This document shows positions 28,149 to 36,558 of a stretch of DNA of 64,000 nt, piece by piece. The notes under the pieces are model-generated. The model saw only the letters and a program-made list of their open reading frames with translations. It ran no database searches and had not been told where the DNA came from. Both the position numbers and the translations under genes were made by a program. The stretch comes from Streptomyces sp. MNU76 (GTDB lineage: Bacteria > Actinomycetota > Actinomycetes > Streptomycetales > Streptomycetaceae). The stretch spans positions 496,001 through 560,000 of the forward strand of contig NZ_JAJKLK010000001.1 of assembly GCF_020982545.1 (NCBI RefSeq). The letters run 5' to 3'. Numbering within the stretch: position 1 is the first letter of the stretch; each line of letters starts with the position of its first letter.

Positions 28149-30749
28149 TTATCCCGCCGCCGCGTCACACTCCTGACCCCGCAGCGCTCGGGCCAGGTCG
28201 TCCCGGGCCTCGATCACCAGCCTCCGCAGCGCCGGCGGCGCCGACTCGTGCGAGGCGAGCCACGCGTCCGTCGCCTCCAGCGTCCCCGGCGAGTCCTGGA
28301 GCGAGGGGAACAGCCCTCGCACCACGTCCATCCCGATCTGGATGGACCGCTCGGCCCACACCCGCTCGATCACCTCGAAATACTTCACCGCGTACGGAGC
28401 CGTCAACTCCCGCTGCGACGGCCGCGCGAACCCCGCGATCGTCGCCTCGACCAACGCGTTGGACAACTTGTCCGACTGCACGACCGACGCCCACGCCTGC
28501 GCCTTGACCGCGGCGGACGGCCGCGCCGCCAGGCACCGCACCTGATGCCGCTTCCCGGAGGCCGTGTCGTCCCGCGCCAACTCGGCGGCCAGGGCGCCCT
28601 CGTCGGCGACCCCGTGCGTCGCCAGCGGCTCCAGGAAGGCCCACCGCAGCTCCTGGTCGACCTCCAGCCCGTCGACCTTCTCGCTGCCGTTCAACAGCCC
28701 CTGCAGCACCGTAAGTTCGGCTTCGTCCGACGCCACCGACGCGAAGAACCGGGTCCACGTCAGCTGGTGCTGGCTCCCCGCCTCGGCGGCCCGCAGCTCC
28801 CGCAGCGCACCCTCCGCGAGCAGCCGGCCCCCGGTCTCCCGCCACTGGGGCGCCGCGTAGTGCGTCAGCGCCGAGCCCGCCCACGCGTGCAGCATCTGCA
28901 GCACCCCGATGTCGGACTCCCGCCCGGCGAAACGCAGCACGAGGTCCACGAAGTCCCGCGCCGGCAGCAGCGCGTCCCGCGTCAGGTTCCACAGCGCCGA
29001 CCAGCACAGCGCCCGCGCCAGCGGATCGGTGATGTCCCCGAGCCCGGCCCGCAGCGTGTCCAGCGACGCCGCGTCGAACCGGATCTTGCAGTACGTCAGG
29101 TCGTCGTCGTTGACCAGCACCAGCGCGGGCGCCTCGGCCCCCGCCAGCTCGGCCACGACCGTACGCGGCCCGTTGACATCCACCTCGGCGCGCGCGTACC
29201 GCTCCAGCGCGCCGGAGCCGCCCTCGCCGTTCGCGTCCGTACGCCGATACAGACCGATCGCCACCCGGTGCGGCCGCAGCTCCGGATGCGACTCCGCCGC
29301 CTCCTGCACCACCGCCAGCTCGTCGATCCGGCCCTCGGCGTCCAGGAGCACCTGCGGAGTGAGGGAGTTGACCCCCGCCGTCTGCAGCCAGGCCCGCGAC
29401 CAGGACGCCATGTCCCGGCCGCTGGTCTCCTCCAGCACCGACAGCAGGTCGCCCAGCTTCGTGTTGCCGTACGCGTTCCGCTTGAAGTAGCGCCGGGCGC
29501 CCTCCAGGAACGCCTCGCGCCCCACGTACGCCACCAGCTGCTTCAGCACGGACGCGCCCTTGGCGTAGGTGATCCCGTCGAAGTTGAGCTTGGCGTCCTC
29601 CAGGTCACGGATGTCGGCCGTGATCGGGTGGGTGGAGGGCAGCTGGTCGGCTCGGTACGCCCAGGACTTGCGGTTGTTGGCGAACGTGACCCAGCCGTTG
29701 GTGAAACGGGTGGCCTCCACCATCGAGAAGGAGCCCATGAAGTCCGCGAAGGACTCCTTCAGCCACAGGTCGTCCCACCACACCATGGTCACCAGGTCGC
29801 CGAACCACATGTGCGCCATCTCGTGCAGGACGACGTTGGCCCGCCGCTCGTACGACGCCCGGGTGACCTTGCCGCGGAAGATGAACTCCTCCCGGAAGGT
29901 GACCAGTCCGGGATTCTCCATCGCGCCGAGGTTGTACTCGGGCACGAACGCCTGGTCGTACTTCCCGAACGGGTACGGGTAGTCGAAGTGGTCGTGGAAG
30001 AAGTCCAGCCCCTGCTTGGTGATCTCGAAGACGTCGTCGGAGTCGAAGTAGGGCGCGAGACCCTTGCGGCACATCGCGCCGAGAGGGATCTCCAGCCGCG
30101 TACCGTCCTCGAAGACCCGCTCGTAGGTGTCCGTCACATAGTGGTACGGGCCCGCGACGACCGCCGTGATGTACGTCGAGATCGGCTTGGTCTCCGCGAA
30201 CCGCCACACCCCGTCCGTGCGTTCGCCGACCCCGTTGCTCCACACGACCCAGCCCTCGGGCGCGCGCACCTCGAAGCGGTACGGGGCCTTGAGGTCCGGC
30301 TGCTCGAAATTGGCGAAGACGCGGCGTGAGTCGGCCGGCTCGTACTGCGTGTAGAGGTAGACCTCGCCGTCCTCGGGGTCGACGAAGCGGTGCATGCCCT
30401 CGCCGGTGCGGGAGTAGGCGCACTGGGCGTCGACCACCAGCTCGTTCTCGGCGGCCAGGTCGTCGAGGGTGATCCGGGAGCCGTCGAAGACCTCGCTCGG
30501 GTCGAGGTCCTTGCCGTTGAGGGAGACGGCCGTCACACGCGGCGCGACCAGATCGGCGAAGCTCGTGGCGCCCGGGTCGGCGCACCGGAAGCGGATGGTC
30601 GTCACCGACCGGAACGTACGCGGTTCGCCGGCGAGGTCACCGGACTCCCCGATGGCGGACCGCAGGTCGAGGGAGACCTCGTAACCGTCGACGGACAACA
30701 GCGCGGCCCGCTCCTGGGCCTCGTCACGGGTCAGATTCTCACCGGGCAC
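28149..30749 (-). CDS. pepN: Aminopeptidase N, M1 family (copy 2)
   Basis: An 866-residue paralogue of the gene at 13.9 kb, again from a GTG giving VPGENLTRDEAQERAALLSV. GAMEN is at residues 275-279, the zinc ligands are HEMAH at 309-313, and Glu332 lies in WLKESFA. All catalytic residues are present. The two copies agree closely in the N-terminal and catalytic domains and diverge more in the helical C-terminal domain. It is cytoplasmic, with no signal peptide. One copy may be specialised; which corresponds to which characterised Streptomyces PepN cannot be told here. Confidence 0.95.
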   Translation of the reverse strand: MPGENLTRDEAQERAALLSVDGYEVSLDLRSAIGESGDLAGEPRTFRSVTTIRFRCADPGATSFADLVAPRVTAVSLNGKDLDPSEVFDGSRITLDDLAAENELVVDAQCAYSRTGEGMHRFVDPEDGEVYLYTQYEPADSRRVFANFEQPDLKAPYRFEVRAPEGWVVWSNGVGERTDGVWRFAETKPISTYITAVVAGPYHYVTDTYERVFEDGTRLEIPLGAMCRKGLAPYFDSDDVFEITKQGLDFFHDHFDYPYPFGKYDQAFVPEYNLGAMENPGLVTFREEFIFRGKVTRASYERRANVVLHEMAHMWFGDLVTMVWWDDLWLKESFADFMGSFSMVEATRFTNGWVTFANNRKSWAYRADQLPSTHPITADIRDLEDAKLNFDGITYAKGASVLKQLVAYVGREAFLEGARRYFKRNAYGNTKLGDLLSVLEETSGRDMASWSRAWLQTAGVNSLTPQVLLDAEGRIDELAVVQEAAESHPELRPHRVAIGLYRRTDANGEGGSGALERYARAEVDVNGPRTVVAELAGAEAPALVLVNDDDLTYCKIRFDAASLDTLRAGLGDITDPLARALCWSALWNLTRDALLPARDFVDLVLRFAGRESDIGVLQMLHAWAGSALTHYAAPQWRETGGRLLAEGALRELRAAEAGSQHQLTWTRFFASVASDEAELTVLQGLLNGSEKVDGLEVDQELRWAFLEPLATHGVADEGALAAELARDDTASGKRHQVRCLAARPSAAVKAQAWASVVQSDKLSNALVEATIAGFARPSQRELTAPYAVKYFEVIERVWAERSIQIGMDVVRGLFPSLQDSPGTLEATDAWLASHESAPPALRRLVIEARDDLARALRGQECDAAAG

Positions 30750-30925
30750 GGGCGGCACTCCCTCGGGGTGGTGTTCAGTATGCGGACAGCCTGATCCTGC
30801 CATGCACCGCGGGAATGGCCGGGGCGGTCCTCGGTGTTGCCGGGTTTGTTGCCCGGTGGACCGAGCCCGCACGACTCCGCCTTCGTAGCCCTTTCAAGCC
30901 CCTTCAAGCCCTTTCGAGGAGAACC

Positions 30926-31582
30926 ATGTCCGAGCAGACCTCCGGCAAGACCCCTGTCGACTTCTGGTTCGACCCGCTGTGCCCCTGGGCCTGGATGACC
31001 TCGCGCTGGGTCCTGGAGGTGGAGAAGGTGCGGGACATCGAGGTCCGCTGGCATGTGATGAGCCTCGCGGTCCTCAACGAGCCCAAGATCGACGAGCTGC
31101 CCGAGGAGTACCGCGAGCTGCTGGCCACCAAGGCCTGGGGCCCGGTGCGGATCGTGATAGCCGCCCAGCAGGAGCACGGTCCCGAGGTGCTCGGCGACCT
31201 CTACACCGCGCTCGGCACCCGGATCCACAACCAGGGGGAGGGCCCCGAGAAGGAGACGGTCGCCGCCGCGCTGAAGGACGTCGGCCTGCCCGAGTCCCTC
31301 ATGGACCACTGGGACGACACCCCGTACGAGGCCGAGTTGCGCGCCTCCCACAAGGAGGGCATCGACAAGGTCGGCCAGGACGTCGGCACCCCCGTCATCG
31401 CCGTCCCCGGCGCCGACGGCGAGCAGATCGCCTTCTTCGGGCCGGTCGTCACCCCCGCGCCGAAGGGGGAGGAGGCCGCCCGGCTCTGGGACGGCACCCT
31501 CCTCGTCGCGTCGGTCCCCGGCTTCTACGAGATCAAGCGCACCCGCACCAAGGGCCCGGACTTCAGCAACCTGCTTTCTTAG
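30926..31582 (+). CDS. DsbA-like mycothiol-dependent nitroreductase family protein
   Basis: A 218-residue protein starting at the ATG after GAGGAG. The thioredoxin-like active site is FDPLCPWAW with Cys19 only (CPWA rather than CPWC), the pattern of the Rv2466c family that works with mycothiol. The helical DsbA insertion spans about residues 60-150 and a cis-Pro (GTPVI) is at about 151. It probably handles oxidative or electrophile stress in the cytoplasm. Upstream, three imperfect copies of AGCCCTTTCAAG lie between 30887 and 30916. It is monocistronic. Confidence 0.9.
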   Translation: MSEQTSGKTPVDFWFDPLCPWAWMTSRWVLEVEKVRDIEVRWHVMSLAVLNEPKIDELPEEYRELLATKAWGPVRIVIAAQQEHGPEVLGDLYTALGTRIHNQGEGPEKETVAAALKDVGLPESLMDHWDDTPYEAELRASHKEGIDKVGQDVGTPVIAVPGADGEQIAFFGPVVTPAPKGEEAARLWDGTLLVASVPGFYEIKRTRTKGPDFSNLLS

Positions 31583-31610
31583 GGCTCGGTTCGCCTCCGG
31601 GGCGCTCGTG

Positions 31611-31684
31611 CCTGTGTCGAGACGACGATCGTGCTCGACCCCTCCTTCGTCGGGGCCTGCGCGCGTTCGCCGTCTCGACACAGG
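31611..31684. repeat. 14-bp perfect inverted repeat downstream of the DsbA-like gene
   Basis: CCTGTGTCGAGACG at 31611-31624 and CGTCTCGACACAGG at 31671-31684 enclose 46 bp. It may fold as a terminator, but there is no T-run and the loop is long. Confidence 0.6.
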
Positions 31685-31769
31685 CGCGCCCCTTCGGCTC
31701 ACTCGCCGTAGGTGGCCGTCGGCTCAGTCGCCCTTCGGTGACTGGTGGTGCCGTAGTACCGGGAGAAGC

Positions 31770-31988
31770 TCACCGGAAGGACTCGGGCAGGGTCAGGCCC
31801 TCGCTCTGGTTGCCGTACGGCTGGACGAAGAGGCAGCGGCCCTTCTCGCCGCGGTTGCCGCAGCGCCACCAGCCGGCCGGGTTCTTGCCCAGCGACTCCA
31901 GGTACTGCCGTACTTCCTTGTCCGCCTTGTAGAACGGCAGGGGCTTGCCGCCACCGCACGGCGGGCAGTGCTTGTAGCTCGTGTCCAC
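31770..31988 (-). CDS. Small zinc-ribbon-like protein
   Basis: A 72-residue protein from a GTG (VDTSYKHCPPCGGGKPLPFY) with GGGAGG upstream. It has four Cys in two pairs (CPPC at residues 8-11 and CGNRGEKGRC at about 47-56), suggesting one zinc ribbon. WWRCGN and YLESLGKNPAG are conserved-looking. It lies downstream of sodF on the same strand but beyond a strong terminator. I do not know the function; it is a cytoplasmic metal-binding candidate. Confidence 0.72.
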   Translation of the reverse strand: MDTSYKHCPPCGGGKPLPFYKADKEVRQYLESLGKNPAGWWRCGNRGEKGRCLFVQPYGNQSEGLTLPESFR

Positions 31989-32113
31989 GCGACCTCCCGG
32001 TCCGGTCCGCCGGATCGGTAATCCGGCCGGAAACGGGAGCATAGGGCGAAAGCCGAGGAAGCGGTCAGACCGGAATGCGTCCCGCCGTGGCGTGTTCCGG
32101 CGGCCCGGAGGGC

Positions 32114-32150
32114 GAGAACCCCCGCGAGTCACGTCCTCGCGGGGGTTCTC
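32114..32150 (-). terminator. Terminator of sodF
   Basis: A perfect 15-bp stem, GAGAACCCCCGCGAG / CTCGCGGGGGTTCTC with a 7-base loop, lies downstream of the sodF stop. Confidence 0.8.
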
Positions 32151-32215
32151 CCTTTTCCCGCCTGCCCGGTGAAGGTTGAGAAGACGATCACGAGCAGGGC
32201 GTCTCGGCCGCCGGC

Positions 32216-32857
32216 TCAGGGGGTCAGCAGCAGCACATCCGCGCGGGACCGGGCCGCCGTGTAACGGCGGGCCACGTCCTGCCAGTTCACGACGGCCCAC
32301 ATGGCGTCGATGAAGTCGACCTTCTGGTTCTTGTACTGAAGGTAGAAGGCGTGCTCCCAGGCGTCGAAGACCAGGATCGGGGTCGATCCCTGGCCGACGT
32401 TGCCCTGGTGGTCGTAGACCTGCTCGACGACCAGCCGCCCGCTCAGCGGCTCGTAGGCCAGCACGCCCCAGCCCGAGCCCTGGGTGGTCGCGGCGGCCTT
32501 GGTCAACTGGGCCTTGAAGCCCGCGAAGGAGCCGAAGGACTCGGCGATGGCGTCCGCCAGCTCGCCGACGCCGTCCTTCTCCAGGGGCTCCCCGCCGCCG
32601 TCGCCGGTCATGTTCTGCCAGTAGATCGAGTGCAGGATGTGGCCGGAGAGGTGGAAAGCCAGGTTCTTCTCCAGGCCGTTGATCGCCCCCCAGGTCTCCT
32701 TGTCCCGCGCCTCGGCCAGCTGCTCCAGGGTGTCGTTGGCTCCCTTGACGTAGGCCGCGTGGTGCTTGTCGTGGTGCAGCTCGATGATCTCGGGGCTGAT
32801 CACGGGTGCCAGCGCCGCGTAGTCGTACGGCAGTTCGGGAAGCGTGTAGACGGGCAT
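32216..32857 (-). CDS. sodF: Iron/manganese superoxide dismutase (Fe-SOD)
   Basis: A 213-residue enzyme that dismutates superoxide in the cytoplasm. The start [20 protein letters not shown] is canonical. The metal ligands are His28 (ELHHDKHH), the second His in [10 protein letters not shown] (about 80), and Asp and His in [14 protein letters not shown] (about 169-173). [11 protein letters not shown] fits Fe/Mn SODs. In Streptomyces this gene is repressed by Nur when nickel is present and the Ni-SOD is used instead. A direct repeat matching a Nur box lies just upstream. Confidence 0.96.
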   Translation of the reverse strand: MPVYTLPELPYDYAALAPVISPEIIELHHDKHHAAYVKGANDTLEQLAEARDKETWGAINGLEKNLAFHLSGHILHSIYWQNMTGDGGGEPLEKDGVGELADAIAESFGSFAGFKAQLTKAAATTQGSGWGVLAYEPLSGRLVVEQVYDHQGNVGQGSTPILVFDAWEHAFYLQYKNQKVDFIDAMWAVVNWQDVARRYTAARSRADVLLLTP

Positions 32858-32879
32858 GGGGGTCCCCTCCGACCTCTTA

Positions 32880-32896
32880 TTGCAAAGTACTTGCAA
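32880..32896 (-). promoter_or_regulatory. Probable Nur box of sodF
   Basis: TTGCAA-AGTAC-TTGCAA: two TTGCAA units separated by five bases, 22 bp upstream of the sodF start, in an AT-rich patch. Nickel-responsive Nur is known to repress sodF in Streptomyces. The match to its site is from memory. Confidence 0.78.
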
Positions 32897-32944
32897 GTGC
32901 ACGCTAGCAGCAAGAGACTGTAGGGGCCTGCCCGGGCGCGCCAA

Positions 32945-32990
32945 AGGGCCCTCGCGCGAACCGACCGTCCGTCCTCCGCGCGAGGGCCCT
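32945..32990 (-). terminator. Inverted repeat downstream of the APC permease
   Basis: AGGGCCCTCGCGCG and CGCGCGAGGGCCCT form a 14-bp perfect stem with an 18-base loop after the stop at 33006. Confidence 0.65.
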
Positions 32991-33005
32991 GAAGTGCGAG
33001 CCGGA

Positions 33006-34391
33006 TCAGCGCGCGGCGCGCGCCCGCTGCCGGGCGTACCCGACCGCCGCCAGGATCAGCGTCATCCCGCCGGTCCAGTACAACTGCGTCCGCGTCCCCG
33101 GCTCCCGGGCCATGAGGACGAACACGGCGGCCATCCCCGCGAGCGCCACCCAGGTCAGCCACGGGAACGCCCACATCCGCACGACCAGCCGCTCCGGGGC
33201 CTCCCGCTCGATACGGCGGCGCAGGAGCAACTGGGAGACGGCGATGAGGATCCAGACGACGAGGACGACCGCCCCGATCATGTTCAGCAGCCAGGGGAAT
33301 ACGTCGTCGGGGCGCCAGTAGCTGAGCAGGACGCAGAGGAAGCCGAAGACGCTGGAGGCCAGGACCGCGATCCGCGGGACCCCGCCCGACACCCGGCCGA
33401 TCGCCTGCGGGCCCTGCCCGCGCGCCACCAGGGAGTACGCGATCCGGGAGGAGCCGTAGATGTTGGCGTTCATCGCGCTCAGCAGGGCCACCAGTACGAC
33501 CACGTTCATCACCTGACCGGCGCCGGGGATCCCCAGGTGGTCGAGGGCGGCGACGTACGGGCCCTTCTCCACGACCTCCTTGGAGTCCCACGGGACGAGG
33601 GTGACGATGACCGCCATGGAGCCGATGTAGAAGAGGGCGATGCGCCACATCGCCGTACGGACCGCCGTGGCCACGCCCTTCACCGGGTCCTCGGACTCGG
33701 CCGCCGCGATCGTCACGGTCTCCAGACCGCCGTACGCGAAGATCGACGCCAGCAGGCCGATGACCAGGCCGTCCGAGCCGCCCGGCAGCAGACCGTCCTC
33801 GCCGGTCAGGTTGGCGAGGCCGGGCGCTTCGGTGCCGGGCAGGACACCGGCGACGGCCAACACGCCCAGCACCAGGAACAGGGAGATCGCGCCGACCTTC
33901 AACGCGGCGAACCAGAACTCGAACTCGCCGAAGTTCTTCACGGCGGCCAGATTGGTGCCCAGGAACACCAGCATGAACAGCGCCACCCAGGCCCACTCGG
34001 GCGTCCCCGGCAGCCACCCCGTCACGATCTTCGCGGCGCCGATGCCCTCCAGGCCGACGGCCGTGCAGAGCAGCACCCAGAACGACCAGCCGGCCGTGAA
34101 GCCCGCCCACGGACCGATGGCGCGTTCGGCGTGCGCGGAGAAGGAACCCGAGGAGGGATACGCGGCGGACATCTCGCCGAGCATCCGCATCACCAGCATG
34201 ACGAGGAGCCCGGAGAGCGCGTACGCGAGGACGATCGAGGGACCGGCGGCGGCGATGCCCGCCCCCGACCCGACGAAGAGGCCCGCGCCGATCACACCGC
34301 CGAGGGCGATCATCGACAGGTGACGCTGCTTGAGGCCGTGGGACAGGGACGCGTCGGACTCTTGTGGAGCCTTGACGGAGGTGCTGGGCAT
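33006..34391 (-). CDS. APC-superfamily amino acid permease (copy 1, complete)
   Basis: A 461-residue transporter with twelve membrane segments. The first is [20 protein letters not shown] (about residues 26-45), the APC signature with the unwound GxG motif that binds the amino acid. [20 protein letters not shown] follows helix 2, and [15 protein letters not shown] is helix 5. This wording is typical of the AAT/GABA permease branch, so substrates may be neutral amino acids or GABA. It is intact and serves as the reference for the shortened paralogue at 38.9 kb. Confidence 0.92.
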   Translation of the reverse strand: MPSTSVKAPQESDASLSHGLKQRHLSMIALGGVIGAGLFVGSGAGIAAAGPSIVLAYALSGLLVMLVMRMLGEMSAAYPSSGSFSAHAERAIGPWAGFTAGWSFWVLLCTAVGLEGIGAAKIVTGWLPGTPEWAWVALFMLVFLGTNLAAVKNFGEFEFWFAALKVGAISLFLVLGVLAVAGVLPGTEAPGLANLTGEDGLLPGGSDGLVIGLLASIFAYGGLETVTIAAAESEDPVKGVATAVRTAMWRIALFYIGSMAVIVTLVPWDSKEVVEKGPYVAALDHLGIPGAGQVMNVVVLVALLSAMNANIYGSSRIAYSLVARGQGPQAIGRVSGGVPRIAVLASSVFGFLCVLLSYWRPDDVFPWLLNMIGAVVLVVWILIAVSQLLLRRRIEREAPERLVVRMWAFPWLTWVALAGMAAVFVLMAREPGTRTQLYWTGGMTLILAAVGYARQRARAAR

Positions 34392-34845
34392 GGGCGGGGT
34401 TCGTCCAATGCGTGAGACGGCAAAAACGCCGACAGTCTGAACAGCCCCTCCACGCGCACGGAGGGACTGTCCGCTATCCGGACGCGACCGATACGGCAGG
34501 TGGCTGCGCGGCTACGTACCGGGCCTGGGCAACCATGCGTCCGAAGTCGGCAAGACGGAGCCCACCGCTGCCCGGACGGCGAACGACGGGCGAGGCGGCA
34601 CCTGTGCACCCCGTCGACCCGATTGGTGAAACCCTACAGATTCGAGTCGACGCCCCGTCAGGCACCAAGCGGCTTCACCTCAGTGACCGGTGTCACGCCG
34701 TACCGGGTGTAACCAGCACCCTTTGTTCGAAGTCAACCAAGCCGTCGTTCATGCCTTTGTCGAGCGCTGATGATGTCCGGCCCGAGTCGGCTGGGATAGC
34801 GTCACCGTGTCCCCGCCCCCGTCACCCGCCGGAGTGAGCCCCAAC
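34392..34845. promoter_or_regulatory. Divergent region between the APC permease and bioY
   Basis: A 454-bp region without a supported gene. It contains an imperfect stem (ACAGCCCCTCC / GGAGGGACTGT, about 34440-34469) and a short palindrome, GTGAC-CGGT-GTCAC, at 34682-34695. The latter could serve biotin-dependent control of bioY, but I recognise no known regulator site. Confidence 0.4.
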
Positions 34846-35430
34846 ATGAGCACCGCCGTCGCCACGTCAGCCCGCCCCGGCGAGGTCCTCGCCGACCGTC
34901 TGCCCTTCACCGGCGCCCGCGCCCGCGACATCGCGCTCGTGGTGGGCGGTGCCGCGCTCACCGGGCTCGCCGCCCAGATCGCGGTGCCCGTGCCGGGTTC
35001 GCCGGTCCCGGTCACCGGCCAGACCTTCGCGGCCCTGCTCGTCGGCACCACCCTCGGCGCGGGCCGCGGTGTCGCCGCCCTCGCCCTGTACGCGCTGGCC
35101 GGCCTCGCCGGTGTGCCGTGGTTCGCCAACGGCACGTCCGGCGTCGGCGTCTCCTTCGGCTACATCCTCGGGATGGTCCTGGCGGTCGCCGCCGTGGGCG
35201 CCCTGGCCCGTCGCGGCGGCGACCGCTCCACGCTGCGGACGGCCGGCACGATGCTCGTCGGCGAGGCGATCATCTACGCCGTCGGCGTCCCGTACCTCGC
35301 GGCCACCGCCGACATCAGCCTCTCCTCCGCCGTCGCGCTCGGCCTCACCCCCTTCCTGATCGGCGACGCCCTCAAGGTCGTACTGGCCATGGGGCTGCTG
35401 CCGACGGCGTGGAAACTGCTGAAGAGCTGA
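34846..35430 (+). CDS. bioY: Biotin transporter BioY
   Basis: A 194-residue membrane protein, the substrate-binding S component of a biotin ECF transporter. The ATG at 34846 follows GGAGTGA. The family core is PVPVTGQTFAALLVGTTLGA (about residues 59-78), with six membrane helices, GVSFGYILGMVLAVAAVGAL and TPFLIGDALKVVLAMGLLP. No bioM/bioN energising genes are adjacent; many actinobacterial BioY proteins work alone or share an energy module elsewhere. Confidence 0.92.
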   Translation: MSTAVATSARPGEVLADRLPFTGARARDIALVVGGAALTGLAAQIAVPVPGSPVPVTGQTFAALLVGTTLGAGRGVAALALYALAGLAGVPWFANGTSGVGVSFGYILGMVLAVAAVGALARRGGDRSTLRTAGTMLVGEAIIYAVGVPYLAATADISLSSAVALGLTPFLIGDALKVVLAMGLLPTAWKLLKS

Positions 35431-35474
35431 AGAAGTGACACAGGTGACGCCCCGCCACTGAGCGGGCGCCGCCC

Positions 35475-35530
35475 CCGAAGAGGCTCGCCGGGTCGCCGTC
35501 CACCGACCGCACCACGGCGAGCCTCTTCGG
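35475..35530. terminator. Bidirectional terminator of bioY and the surface-protein gene
   Basis: CCGAAGAGGCTCGCCG / CGGCGAGCCTCTTCGG, 16-bp perfect arms with a 24-base loop, lies between convergent genes. Confidence 0.75.
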
Positions 35531-35616
35531 CATTCATGCGTGCGCGCCAACTGTGTTCTTGCGTGCGCGGCACCTGTGTTCGGACGTACGCGCTTCCCGT
35601 GTTCGGGCCTCCCGGG

Positions 35617-36387
35617 TCAGGACTCCTGCCGGGCCCGCCGCTGGTTCCACCGCAGGCCCGCCGCACCGGCGGAGACGAGCGCGGCGCCCGCCAGGCCCAG
35701 CGGCAGCACCCGGTCGGCCGGACCGGTCTGCGGCAGCTCGTCCGGCATGTCGTCCTTCCCGCCGCCACCGCCGCTGCCCCCGTCATCGTCTCCGCCGCCG
35801 GGGGTGACCGGACCGTTGTCGGTGCCGAGGAGCAGCGGGGTCGCGGGCTCGTTCGGTGCCTGGTTGGTCGTACCGAACGGGACCGGCCCCTGCTGCCAGT
35901 ACGTCTTCGACCCGTCGGCGTTCTGCACCGGCAGACAGATCTTGCCCTGCTTGCTCAGGTCGTACGTGGCGTCGATCGCATAGGTCTTCGACTTTCCGGC
36001 CGCCAGATCGTCGATCGCGCACGCGAAACCGCTGTTCGAGCCGTCGGGAAGATCCCCCTCCGGAATTGCCGAACAACCCTTGACATTCTTGACCGTCATG
36101 CCGTCGAAACCGACCACGAGCAATCGGATTTCGCCACTCGCCTTGCTTCCCTCGTTCTTCACGACGCCGGTGATATCGGTTTCCCCGGACTTGTTGTCGA
36201 CTTTGATCTCCTTGGACAGCAGCGTCGAGAGCTTCACGTCCGCCGGTGCCGCGTCCACGGTCTTTCCGCCATGACTGCTCAATCCCCCCTCGTCGTCCGC
36301 CGAGGCCGTGAAGCCGAGGATCATCACCGACGTGAACAACGCGGTGAGCAGCGATCCGGCGATGGCGGTCTTACGATGAGAACTCAT
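35617..36387 (-). CDS. Sortase-anchored surface protein (LPQTG motif)
   Basis: A 256-residue exported protein. The signal peptide is MSSHRKTAIAGSLLTALFTS followed by VMILGFTASA. The mature part (about 33-190) has two Cys pairs and Thr/Lys-rich beta segments. It ends in a Gly/Asp-rich spacer, the sorting signal LPQTG (about 223), a membrane helix (VLPLGLAGAALVSAGAAGLR) and a basic tail. LPxTG proteins are linked to peptidoglycan by sortase; no sortase gene is in the window. It is divergent from the Ser/Thr kinase gene. The A/T content is higher than neighbours around the promoter. Confidence 0.88.
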   Translation of the reverse strand: MSSHRKTAIAGSLLTALFTSVMILGFTASADDEGGLSSHGGKTVDAAPADVKLSTLLSKEIKVDNKSGETDITGVVKNEGSKASGEIRLLVVGFDGMTVKNVKGCSAIPEGDLPDGSNSGFACAIDDLAAGKSKTYAIDATYDLSKQGKICLPVQNADGSKTYWQQGPVPFGTTNQAPNEPATPLLLGTDNGPVTPGGGDDDGGSGGGGGKDDMPDELPQTGPADRVLPLGLAGAALVSAGAAGLRWNQRRARQES

Positions 36388-36558
36388 GTTCCATCCCCCT
36401 TGCGTCCCCCTGGCCGTGCCTGAATTCACGGCCTATGAAGAGGTACCACAAGATTTCCCAGCACTATGCTGGTGCGGCACGAAGTGTGACCAATACGCGA
36501 CGATGTGGTTCTTCTGAGGCGCGTGCGGTCATTTGTGAAAGGGTTGTCGAAGGGGGGC

